Source: Actinernus sp. WN-2022
Taxonomy: Eukaryota; Cnidaria; Anthozoa; Actiniaria; Actinernidae
Length of the DNA: 64,000 bases
Direction: 5' to 3'
Assembly: GCA_030867875.1 (NCBI GenBank)
Contig: JAOWCC010000044.1
Location: 404,501 to 468,500, forward strand
In this document: positions 41,216 through 64,000 of the stretch, one piece after another
Numbering within the stretch: position 1 is the first letter of the stretch
Layout of the letters: every line of letters starts with the position of its first letter
The notes under the pieces: generated by a model
The model's input: the letters and a program-made list of their open reading frames with translations, nothing else
Told to the model about the DNA's origin: nothing
The model's database searches: none
Translations under genes and position numbers: made by a program

Positions 41216-42533
41216 ACATGGCTCTTTTATATACTCAACATATATACTCCACTACTTTGAGCGATGTAGAAACGATTTTATGAAGTAATTTACACTGGCT
41301 GTCACTAAATGTTGAAATGGCTTGTTGCTATGCAGACAAAGCATGGCTTTGCAACCCTTAAAGGTTTGCGGTCTTTATCTAACCCATTCAGTGATTCACA
41401 CGTTCTCCTTGTAACAAGAAGTAGTCACAGTGATGGGAGTACACTTGGGTTTCTGAAACTACGTTTGAATAAACCACATATAGCTAGTAATTGTTCTGCT
41501 CCTGGTACTGGCTGAATTGGTAAGAATTAATTGGTAGAAATGCTAGAGAGAAACCTTTAAGTCAAAGAATCTCTGTTACTACTAAATTTGCCGTTCTTTG
41601 GGTCGTCACGCAAACGCTGACACTCCATTCTCGATTGTTTAAGTTAGCCAATCAAGGACGGCTGCGAAGGAAACAATGTTCGGAAACCCAGGGGTATAAA
41701 TCTATCGGTCGTTCTGGAAGTTAGAAAAGCGACGAATTTATGAAGTGTTTGTGACTGTTAAAATGGGTGAACACATCTGAAACCAAAAGTCTACAAATAC
41801 AGCAAATCATATAACAGCACTTTATCCTGGACATAATTGGCATCGAGCATGCGCAGTAAGAAACATGGGGTCTGGGTACAAGATTGTTTCTCGACTGGAT
41901 GAAACAAAGCTACAATTCTGACTAAAATTAAGAGCAACCAATGCCGGTCCACACTGGAACCAAAATCAAGTCCCTGGAGTAATGTTGTTACCCAGTTTAA
42001 TCTTCGCTATCCTTTATCAAAACTGTTTTAAAAGCATACCAGGACGTAGTTTTTTTGGGGAGGGGTGGGTGCTTCAAATGTTGTGTTCAAAGAAAGACTG
42101 TAACTGAGATACTGTATTGCCGGTGTAGTCATACCAAGTGGTGATGTTATCGTTATCTGTACAGCCATGCTTGTGTGTTCACGCAACTTCTTATGCGATA
42201 ACCAACATAGTTTCTTGACTTACCCGTGTACGCCGAAATTATACGTGACGTCCATAGGAACAATAATAAATTCCCTTACATGAACAGACTGTTTTGATCT
42301 AGTGTCAGGCTAATATAGTTCGTAGCACCTTGACATTCCGAGTCCGAGACTCCGTTTGAAGATCTCGGCCTGTCGTACGAAAAATAGAATAAGTAAAGGC
42401 TGTGTTCCATACTGAGGCGTACAAACTCGCACACTTTTTGCGGTGGCTTGACCGAAAACTGTTTGTGAGCAGGAGCCCAAAACCAGGAACGTCCATATCT
42501 CCTGTACAGGTGTATAGAGCCGGGGTGGCACAG
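41216..42533. other. non-coding, no gene seen
   Basis: Several short ORFs without family resemblance. A ccaggaacgtccat motif (about 42483) resembles the end of the element at 9367. Confidence 0.45.
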
Positions 42534-42750
42534 GGAGTCGCGGTGGCGCAGTGGTTAAGCGCTTAGCCTCTCACTTCAGTTGCCTGGGTTCGATCCCCGG
42601 ACGAGGTGCCTTATGCGAGTTGAGTTTGTTGGCATCTCGCCCTTGCTCCGAGAGTTGTTCTCCGCCGGGTCCTCCGGTTTTCTTCCCTCCACAAAAGCCG
42701 GGATCCTAGCTTTGATCAGCCCGTATGGTTGTTTCAGGTCCCGTTAGACC
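42534..42750 (+). mobile_element. tRNA-derived SINE, family C, copy 2
   Basis: A box cggtggcgcagtggttaag, B box gggttcgatccccgg, then the family C body and end gtttcaggtcccgttaga. A truncated second head (gagccggggtggcac) precedes it directly at 42516-42530. Confidence 0.92.
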
Positions 42751-42751
42751 G

Positions 42752-42850
42752 TGGCGGAACAAAATATGCCTCATTAGCTACTTTTGTGATACTAAACAAA
42801 ATGGCTGCTTCGCTTTTGCGATTTTATTCCCTTAGGAATAGTAGCACAAA
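42752..42850. repeat. dispersed repeat related to 10600-10660
   Basis: Shares atggctgcttcgcttttg...ttattcccttaggaat with atggccgctacacttttg...tattcccataggaat near 10615. Confidence 0.5.
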
Positions 42851-43944
42851 TGTGGAACTCTTTGCCAAGTTTTACAAGAGGCAAATAGTTTAAACATATT
42901 TCGAACGCAGCCCAAAAATATTGATATTTGTGGACTCGTGGACTGTTTATAATATATTTTTAATGTTCATATTTAACATAAGATTTGTATTTATATTATT
43001 AGTCCATACGTTTAAATATTAACTTATTGTAACGGTTTTCCTGGAACCTAAGTATAACTTGAAGAGATTCCGTGTTTAAATTTAAAAAAATCCGTTGCGA
43101 TAGGTCGCCGAATGTCGCTTGAATAATACGTAAAAAATGATCAACGGTGGGAGCGATCAAGCCATTGCAAACTATTTGCGACTGTTTGAGATGGCTTATT
43201 CCAAACTTCTTTAAATACGATTAGTTATCTATTATACCGTTCACTCGATTATGGAGTTGTAGTCATTCAACTAGCCTCCCATCCCATCCCACCCCACCCT
43301 CTGTCCCAAAATATACAGACAGACAAACATGTTTTATTTGGAGTCGTATACAAATGTAGTACATATACTGTAAACCAAATAATTAATTAAATGACAAGTG
43401 TCGCACTGGATAACTACACTTACAATCTGTAACAAGTTTCATATGATACTAATAAAAAGTCTGATAAATTTTCATGTCTGAGTAGCATACATTCAAATTT
43501 CTATTTGCTATTAATTTCAGAGTTAATCGGCGACCCTTTCCGAATACACGCACACAACCTTTAAGAACAAGATAGATAAACACCTTTTTCAGACTGGTTT
43601 TCATTTGGTGAATACGTGTAGTTGCGGTCGTTTAGGCATCAAGTAATCGCACAATTGTTTAAATCAGAGTCAGAAACGCACACATCTCTATTTGGGCTTC
43701 CTGTGGAAAATGAGAAGAGAGGGATTGGAGAGAAAGAGGACCTTGCCAAAATTAGACTGATATGATTTGGCGCAGCTTTTTGTGCGCATCCGTTTTTCTT
43801 TTATAACTGGAATTACTGGGGAGGAGAATAACGAAGATATAAACGATCACAAGTGAAACAAAACCATGTCTTTAATGATTTATTTTGACCTTTTGAAGCA
43901 TTTTACACAACTGAGACTGCTTTATCCTGGAATATTAGATATAT
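42851..43944. other. non-coding, no gene seen
   Basis: No supported gene or element. Confidence 0.5.
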
Positions 43945-44072
43945 ACTAAAATATAGGATTTTATCTTTTTGTGGTGAATTTATCGGTTGATGTGCTCACT
44001 CGTGTATTACGACATACACCACTCGAAGATAAAAAAAAAACCGCGCGACGATGTAATATCCTCTATTTCAGA
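43945..44072. mobile_element. degraded copy of hairpin module part 2
   Basis: Contains ggattttatct, tgctcactcgtgta, cactcgaagataaa and cgatgtaatatcctctat in the order seen at 8829-8990. The arms are no longer fully complementary. Confidence 0.55.
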
Positions 44073-44322
44073 CCATAACTACAGCTGTATCATTCAGTTC
44101 AACAAGAGAACATAAAGACCAAATATCCTTGCTCGCCACTCACAGCAGATTTTCAATGAATACAATGTCTGCGCGTGAAACAGATCAAGTAATTAACTAA
44201 TTAGTTTTCGTTTATTTATAATATATGCAAGGTAGTATTATATAACGAAGCGTTTTCGAGTGCAAATTCAGGCGAAAATAAGTGCAAATATGTGAGTATA
44301 TATTCACGAATGTTTTTTTTAA

Positions 44323-46139
44323 GCTGGAGTCACGCCTACCGATCTTTACCCGGATGAGTCGGACGGTCAGTTTATCGATTCGGTCGGGCCCGACTAGCCG
44401 AATACACGAAGTGTGACCGACCAATCGGCGGTGTGACACGTGACAGAATGTTGCTCACTGATTGGTCCGCTGCACCGACCTTTGTCTCCGAGCGGAGGCC
44501 ACACCAGACCGATCCGAGCAGAAATGGCCTCCGAGCGTCTGACTAGTCGTAGGGAAGTTTCAATCGGGCCCGAGCTGCTCGATGATCGGAAGCCAACTGA
44601 CCGAGTGGCCACACATACCGACTGATCCGACCAACTGAACAACTACTTAAAAGAAAATAATCTCCATGAAGTCTTACAATCAGCATATAAACAACACCAC
44701 AGTTGTGAAACCGCATTAGTACGAGTCCAAAATGATATTCTTAAAGCAATAGATGACCAAAACTGTGTAATTCTGCTCCTCCTCGACCTCTCCGCAGCAT
44801 TCGATACCGTCGACCACAGTATCCTCCTACACAGGATGTCTACCAAGTTTGGCATCAAAGAGAAAGCATTAGCCTGGTTCCAGTCCTACCTTACCGACCG
44901 TAAACAGTTTGTAAACATCGATGGTATAGTCTCTTCCAATCATAATCTACATTATGGCGTGCCACAGGCTCTGTTCTAGGTCCCATCCTTTATCTCCTTT
45001 ATACTGCACCGCTTGGAGATATACTACGCAAGCACAACATGTCATTCCACCTATATGCAGACGACACACAGATATACTCCACCTTCGTCTACAATAACTC
45101 TGAACAACTTGCCTCATCGAAGCGCTGTATAGAAACCTGTCTACTTGAGATTGAACAATGGATGACTTGTAACAAACTTAAACTTAACAATGATAAATCT
45201 GAACTTTTAATTTTACACTCCCGCCATCCTCCGTATGCTCTATTACCATCTCTTGCTGTCGGTAATGACACTATATACCCCTCTAGTTATGCCAGAAACA
45301 TTGGAGTAATCTTCGATGACACTATGTCTATGTCTCGCCAGGTTAACTCTATTTGTAAGTCGGCGTTCTACCAACTAAGGAATATTTCTAGAGTAAGAAA
45401 ATATTTGTCTGTTAGTACTACAGAAATTCTTCTACACGCATTCGTTACTACTAAGTTAGATAACTGTAACTCCCTATTATATGGCCTACCAAAACAATTA
45501 ATCCAGAAGCTACAATATGTCCAAAATGCTGCCGCTCGCATTATATCATGCACACGTAAATACGATCATGTCACACCTACTTTAAAGGAACTGCACTGGC
45601 TACCTGTAAACGAGCGCATCACATTTAAGATTCTTCTACTTACTTATAAGTCCCTTAATAACCAAGCACCTGTCTACTTAAGAAATTTATTACACACCTA
45701 CAAACCTAACAGAATGCTCCGCTCGTCATCTGATACACTTCGCTTGACTCAACCGATGCCTAGACTTAAAACCTATGGTCAACGCGCGTTTTCTATATCA
45801 GCACCTCAAATCTGGAATAGCCTACCTGTAGAAATAAGATCCAGCCCGAATGTGAATATCTTTAAATGTAAGCTCAAGTCTTATCTTTTTTGCTCTGCTT
45901 ATAATCTGAACTAGCTATGAATTATTATTACCGATATGTACTACATTACTACATAGTTTACTTATTACTCGTTACGTTAGTAGATAATAATTAATTAATT
46001 TGTTATTTATACATTATTGTAAAGCGCATAGAACGGATATGCTATATGCGCTATATAAATATATTATATTATTATATTATGATCCGACAACATTACGACC
46101 GTCCGATTTACCCAATAATTAGATTAGTGTGGTCCCAGC
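44323..46139. mobile_element. TTAA-flanked TIR element split by a LINE
   Basis: Ends gctggagtcacgcc and (inverted) gctgggaccacact; TTAA at 44319-44322 and 46140-46143. Without the LINE at 44636-46079 the element is about 370 bp and rich in ccgaccg/cggtcgg motifs, with no transposase. Confidence 0.75.
44636..46079 (+). pseudogene. young 5'-truncated CR1/L2-like LINE
   Basis: The frame opens with [20 protein letters not shown] and continues through RT blocks [20 protein letters not shown] and HYGVPQ. One base appears missing at about 44968 (in caggctctg). The next frame, 45039-45914, holds [49 protein letters not shown] and [12 protein letters not shown], ending at a stop at 45912-45914. The 3' tail is (TTA)n-like. 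A 12-13-bp target duplication, tgatccgac(c)aac, flanks it at 44623-44635 and 46080-46091. Only one frame lesion is visible, so the insertion is recent. Endonuclease and upstream parts are absent. Confidence 0.9.
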
Positions 46140-46143
46140 TTAA

Positions 46144-46663
46144 TAGCCAATAATCTTTCAAAGCGCGAACATCCGAATGTTCAGTTTTTCCAATCAATGA
46201 TACTCGTGTATGCGTTCTTCACAGCTGCAAACAAAATACAGTTTCCTTTATAATGTTGACTATTGTGTAATACATTATTATTACACAGTATTCTTACTCG
46301 TCAAGTTTTTTTTTTTCTCGCCCGAGTTCAGTCTCTAAGTATAAATTGCCTATTAAAATTCACAACTGTATCTATTTACATCCATGCTAAGCTGGAATTA
46401 TTCTAATATTGATTTGTTTTTATCCCTTAACTTAATTATCACGCTTGTCTATTACCTAAATCTATATAATGTAATTTGTAATACTCGATAAAGTACGAAA
46501 TCAAAGCCTACACATACTAAATAGTGTATCATTTTGGGAGTCTTGGACTGAAATTTTCAGATAATGATATGCCAAATCTAATTCTAACAAAAGCAATTTT
46601 GAACCAAACTATTGAAAAATACAAGCGTGCATTTATACTGGAGTATGTACTGGTTCTTGTATA
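46144..46663. other. non-coding, no gene seen
   Basis: AT-rich, no feature supported. Confidence 0.5.
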
Positions 46664-47211
46664 CAGTCAACTCTCCGCTAACGGACACTCTCGTAAGCGG
46701 ACAGCTCTACTTACGGACGCTTTTTCAAATCCCCGTTTTACCTCCCAGTCAAACTCTGTATTTACACATTCCCGTAAGCGGACATTCTCTCGTAAGCGGA
46801 CATTCTCTCGTAAGCGGACGCGGACACTTTTGAAAATGAAAATTGGATTTTCTTTTGTTTACGCTCTCTCGTAAGCGGACAAAGCACCAAAGTTACACGT
46901 ATGAATGGCAGCAATAAGTCCCGTTTAACTTTTTGTTAAATATAGAAGAGTTATACTACAGTATTTATAATTTGTTTTTCGAGTTTTAACATTTGACATC
47001 AATAAATAGTTTCGCTTTATATCTTCAGTTGCTATTTTTGTCTACCCAATAAAACATAATTAACACCCGCTAATTAACTCTCCCGTAAGCGGACATCCAT
47101 CCTATTTTTCTTTGGTGTTCGCTTATGGGAATAATTCTCGTAAGCGGACAGCTCTACTAACGGACACTTTTTTCAATTCCCGAGGGTATCCGCTTACGAG
47201 AGAGTTGACTG
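46664..47211. mobile_element. Tigger/pogo-like MITE, TA target site
   Basis: Ends cagtcaactctccgctaa and ctcgagag-type inverted end (cgcttacgagagagttgactg), flanked by TA at 46662-46663 and 47212-47213. The subterminal motif ctcgtaagcggaca is repeated at least seven times. Terminal CAGT with the TA duplication fits the Tc1/mariner-pogo group (known style). No transposase. Confidence 0.8.
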
Positions 47212-47425
47212 TATTTCTAAGTATCCAGATGTAATTCAATATAGCGCACCTTTAGGGCAATGGAATTTATCACGAGGAGGCCATCTTAAATAAAACTATT
47301 GTTCTTGCCCGCTCAGCCTCGTTCTAAAACGTGTTGAACCGAGGCTGGACACACCTGAACAATGGTTTCATTCCAAGAGGGCCGCGTGATAAAGGTCTAT
47401 AATCCTGACCACATGGAGTGGGCAT

Positions 47426-60057
<12,632 letters not shown>

Positions 60058-61199
60058 CTAGAAAATATGAGTCACGTTAAAACGTTTTGACTTGCAGTTT
60101 TTGACATGATTAATCGATGAGCCCAGACCCAAAATTTAGCCATTTAGTACCAATCAGGGGGGTAAATTGTCTTCAGTATTTTTGAACTTCCCCGATGTCT
60201 CTAGTTTATGTCTATGTGTGATAGCCGTTGCAGTCTGGCAGCTTTCACCTGTATGTTTTTCGAACATTTTCTACATGGCACTCAGATCGAGTCCCACACG
60301 TTTTTGATGCTTCCAGACCTATTTCAGGTGTTTCGATGTAAAAACGTATTCTTAAAACGCCTTTTCTTTGTTGTAAGTATATGGCTGACTTTTCATTTTA
60401 AAACTACTCAGTCTTTTTATATGAAAGTTGATTGGTTTTGTTGCCATGGCAACACATAAATGATTGAAGTATTCAGAGCGCTTAGTTAAAATTTCGTTCC
60501 CATTGCAATTTAAATATATTCCAATACTTGTTGTGAAGAGAGATTACTCAGTCATTTTTACTTCATAAGTTATGATTTCGAAGAGCACAGAAGCCCCCTA
60601 TTATGCCTGCCAGAAGACAAGAAAAGGACCACAGACCCCTGCTAAGCTCAAATCCAAAAGAAGATTGAGTTAGGATTTCGCAGCTTTTAATTCAATCCAT
60701 CCTTTCTTTCCTGACAGAACCGTGTAAGCCGACACCTACAAATCTAGTTCTTGACTCAATCACACATTAATTAGAACTAGGCATTGTAAAGGCAGAATGG
60801 ATTGTCACTTCTTTTCTTAACAGCTGCCCGTCCATAACGTCCTATACCAAAACATATTGTCGAGCAAACAGGGTCAGTTATACTGTCGTGAATTGCTTGT
60901 TGCACGTTCATCAACAATAACTCACAGGTTTACAATCACGGTTTGTCTCTTGTCACAATGTTTCACTCACTCCGTCTCTCGATCACCCACACACTCTCTT
61001 AATCCGTTTTTTTTTACGTGTCTCTGAGTTACATGTCAAGTACATACGAATCAAGTATCCACATCTGATTGGATAACCAACGCCACACCCTGTATTGTAA
61101 ATAGTTGTCTGGGTGTTACCTTACACTGTGCTTATGAACTAATTAAACTTCACTCATAACGCTCCACGCTTCACTTGTTGCATAATTATAATAGCATTA
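60058..61199. other. non-coding, no gene seen
   Basis: Searched for the TDH first exon without success. No repeat recognised. Confidence 0.45.
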
Positions 61200-63290
61200 C
61201 AATGGCCAATCTCCGACAATACATAATCATCATCGTCATCATCTTCTTCGTCGTCGTCCTGCTGTCTGTCGCAATCGTTTGGTCGGTTCTGGTTTAAGAG
61301 AGCACATGTCAGTACACTTGAGCCCATTCTGAAGGCAGGAGCAGTCCGGCAGATGACAGGAGCGTTTACACTTGCATGACAGCAGTTGGAGCACAGCCGT
61401 AGGAGCTGGATCACCCTCCATCAATTGCAAACCTTGTGCCATCCTCGTCACTCTCCAGACACCAGCCTAAGCCAACAGGAGATGGTACAGCTGGGCAGGC
61501 AACCAAACACTGCTTCCATACCCTTGCCTGGTAGTTTGCACATTGGCAGTACTTCTGAAGACAGTCAGAGCATGGAGGAAGCTAGTTGGAATCCATGGCA
61601 CCTTTCTTGGCACAGAAGCATGTACAGAAGAGTATTTACACTGTCCGTACCTGGTCTTGAGCTGTACAACTGACAGGTGAATTTCTGTAACTTCTGTAAT
61701 ATGTCAAGAGAAAGCTCCCATTGTATACCGAGTTGCTGCAATGTCTCCTGAGCCTCCCGTTCCGCTTCACAATGCGCAAGGCACTCACCTATCCCTTTAC
61801 CAGCAAACGCACTGACCTTGTCACATTCTGTGACTGCATGTAAGCAAGGCAGTGCCTTGCAAACCTCGTCACCAAACATCTGAGTAAGTTTAGTGATGTC
61901 GACATACCTTGTTCGTGTTTGGATTCCGCACTTCTGGTAGGATGAAGCGGTGATTTCACACTGGAAGGCGAGACAAAGAATGAAAACGTCTGTATCCTCC
62001 CACACAATGATGACACACTCATGGCATTCCTTCCCAGCGTGGGCGGCATGAAGCAGCAGCCTTGTATCTGACTCCACTTGCGTTGACTTCAGATCATCTA
62101 CTGCCTCTACTTGCTCTCGAGATATCTTGACGCACCGACCATCGCATTCCACGTACAACACCTTGTCATGCAGCTCCTCTCTGTATTTATCCTGCTGCCA
62201 TTCCGTACATAGGAAAGTCGTCAAGGCCTGCTTACCTGCATCTGTGACAAATTTCCGCCACTGTTGAATCTTATGACCAGGGGTTATAATATTCTTGTAT
62301 TTACTACCGGCTACTGTCACTCTGTTTTGCCTTTTGGTATTCTTTATCAAATCTGGTCTGCAGACATCGAATATAATATCGATTCGTTTGATTTGAGTGC
62401 CTTCATTGAGTGCCATGAGAAAAAGGTTATGTGCAACTTCAGAAAAAATATATTATCTAAACAGCTGTCGCATAGAGCGCTTGATCAAATACAACCACAA
62501 TGCTTTTCAGGGATAACGTATCCTTGATCTTAACAGACTGCAATAGCACTTCATAAACAGTGGATAGGTTAGTGGCAGGTGCGTCGATTGTCGGTAGATA
62601 GCCAATGTTATCCTGTGACACCGTCACATCATCTCAACAAGAAATGTTAAAGCCTGTCCAGCTGCTGATCTGATTGGCTTCGGCGTGTAAGTAGAAGTCG
62701 GGTAAGTATCCACAGGAGATTCCTTTTCCAAGCATTGTGCAGCACAGTTTCACACTTCACCTCTACATTTTTTCGCGATGGAGGACCTACACGTTTGCCA
62801 GCATTATACACTGAGAAGAATTGTTGGGGAAGCTCAACACTACTTTTCCTTCCTTTTTAACTCGTGGATATTGCGTTAGCAATCCACAAGGTATTGGTAT
62901 GGGGGAAATCATGTCACTTTACAAGTTCACGTGCCTAAAATACTTGTGCTCCTTGTTCGATTACGGCATCTGGGCTTGGAGGGAGATGAGGATCAAAGAC
63001 CTTTGGTTGTACTGCGATACCGTTAACTCTGTGTGACGTTCCTTCACCAGAGAGGGTTTCCTCTAGCCTGTCAATGTTGTCCCACGCTAATGTTGTTCAG
63101 ACATAAGGTTGAATATTCTCTGGTAGAACTGCTTTATCTTCTGCATGCATAAAGGCATGGACAAGAGTATATGTTTTGGGGGCTTCTTGACTCCGCAGCT
63201 TACTCCGGCCAAATACCAGATCTTGACCGTAGGAGTACATTAAGCGCTGAACCCGGGGGATACATCTTGGTTGCTCTCAGCATTACCAGT
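61200..63290 (-). pseudogene. decayed multicopy TE-like gene, Cys-rich end
   Basis: Minus-strand order: YGQDLVFGRSK and PKTYTLVHAFMHAED (about 63240-63150); ENIQPYV, stop, TTLAWDNIDRLEETLSGEGT (to about 63020); a disrupted part with an inserted aactcgtgga repeat (62850-62940); FFSVYNAGKRVGPPSRKNVE (about 62800); YLPTIDAPATNLSTVYEVLL (62590-62530); frame 62416-61565 with ESDTRLLLHAAHAGKECHE, VWEDTDVFIL and HAVTECDKVSAFAGKGIGE; then SCKCKRSCHLPDCSCLQNGL (61385-61320). This matches a family I know only as unnamed repeated genes in cnidarians and other animals, often ending in a tesmin/TSO1-like Cys motif. Function unknown. At least five frameshifts or stops. Confidence 0.7.
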
Positions 63291-64000
63291 CAGGGTGGTA
63301 CGTAGGAAAGTAAAGAGGCAGTCTTGCAAGCTGATAGCACTTTCATTCAAGTCCATGCTTGCTTCCTGCTTTCTGATCGAATCACGGTGGCCACAAACGA
63401 CCATAAAAACGGCATCAGTCCTATATTTAAAAAAGTTTTCAATGCAGACGATTGAATTTTGGTAGAAGGATGTAGAATCGAAAAATGAATATAACCTGAT
63501 TTTTTAAGCTATGTTACTACCATCGTGACGTCACAATGACGTCATTTATCAATTTGTAATACGTTTCTTGCAAATGTTCATTATCTCTAAAAACGAAATG
63601 TCGTATGTTGTTAAAATCTACTCCTGATGAGAATGAAGGAATCGAAAACCCGATGTCGATTGGTTAAGGAAATCAAAAGTTATGAAAGTTTGAATTTTGT
63701 CCATTTTCCCGCCAAAATTTGGCGGGAAATAAACACCACAAAAGCATTTATGAAAACATCGCTTCATTCAATTTTTAGAGTTGTAAATATTGTTGCATGA
63801 CATTTTGTCCAATCATAAAACACGTTGGTGGCTAAAATCGTATGTTTTTTGAATTTTGATTTTTTGTCCATAACCGGCTTAAAATTGAAGTCATATTTTC
63901 GGCAACGTCATTATGACGTCATAATTTTTTATACATGCCCTTAGAAAAAAATCCTTTGAGTGATTTTCGAATTTTAGTGATGAAATGCGCTAGTCTGGCA
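63291..64000. other. non-coding window end
   Basis: Contains tgacgtca palindromes (about 63526-63544, 63905-63922), inverted copies of each other's surroundings (gtgacgtcacaatgacgtcat / gtcattatgacgtcat), suggesting one more TIR-like element (about 63500-63930). No gene. Confidence 0.4.

Noticed and set aside
63271..63465. 64-codon ORF near the window end
   Set aside because: No family resemblance, and it overlaps the antisense pseudogene region.

Overview
The window is metazoan genomic DNA: AT-rich, gene-poor, with spliced genes (GT-AG introns) embedded in dense transposable-element (TE) debris. The tRNA-derived SINEs, CR1/L2-like LINEs, foldback MITEs and minisatellites fit an invertebrate, most likely an anthozoan cnidarian such as a stony coral or anemone. 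That placement is inference from repeat style; no species marker is present.

Two genes can be assembled exon by exon. (1) On the plus strand, 12638-35781, a six-exon gene encodes a C2H2 zinc-finger protein. Joining the exons gives 3474 nt (1157 residues plus stop) with 14 fingers, and all five introns are phase 1. Exons 2/3 and 4/5 look like an internal duplication. (2) On the minus strand, 60057 down to 47426, five exons encode mitochondrial L-threonine 3-dehydrogenase (TDH). The exon with the start codon was not found and probably lies beyond the window. The two genes converge. About 11.6 kb of TEs lies between them.

The rest is mobile or repetitive. LINE fragments lie at 5494-6143 (-), 11355-11690 (-), 16800-17961 (+), 28835-29165 (-), 39190-40299 (-) and 44636-46079 (+). 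A near-complete PHD-finger LINE lies at 51901-55522 (+). Three tRNA-derived SINE families are present, plus single tRNA-like heads. More than twenty palindromic or TIR elements occur, several with target-site duplications (TSDs) that can be read directly (TTAA, TA or about 10 bp). Decayed TE-like coding units include a Crypton-type (DUF3504) pseudogene at 47681-49053 and a cysteine-rich multicopy family at 61200-63290. There are four long minisatellites with units of 27, 14, 58 and 21 bp.

The most informative observations are the order-resolving nested insertions (LINE into TTAA element; LINE into palindrome; TTAA element into SINE; TTAA element into another repeat), two TIR elements whose internal sequence has expanded into a minisatellite, the zinc-finger exon-pair duplication, and an intact TDH reading frame whose introns host whole transposons, one ending 45 bp from a splice donor. 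No prokaryotic operon, CRISPR array or functional tRNA/rRNA gene was seen.
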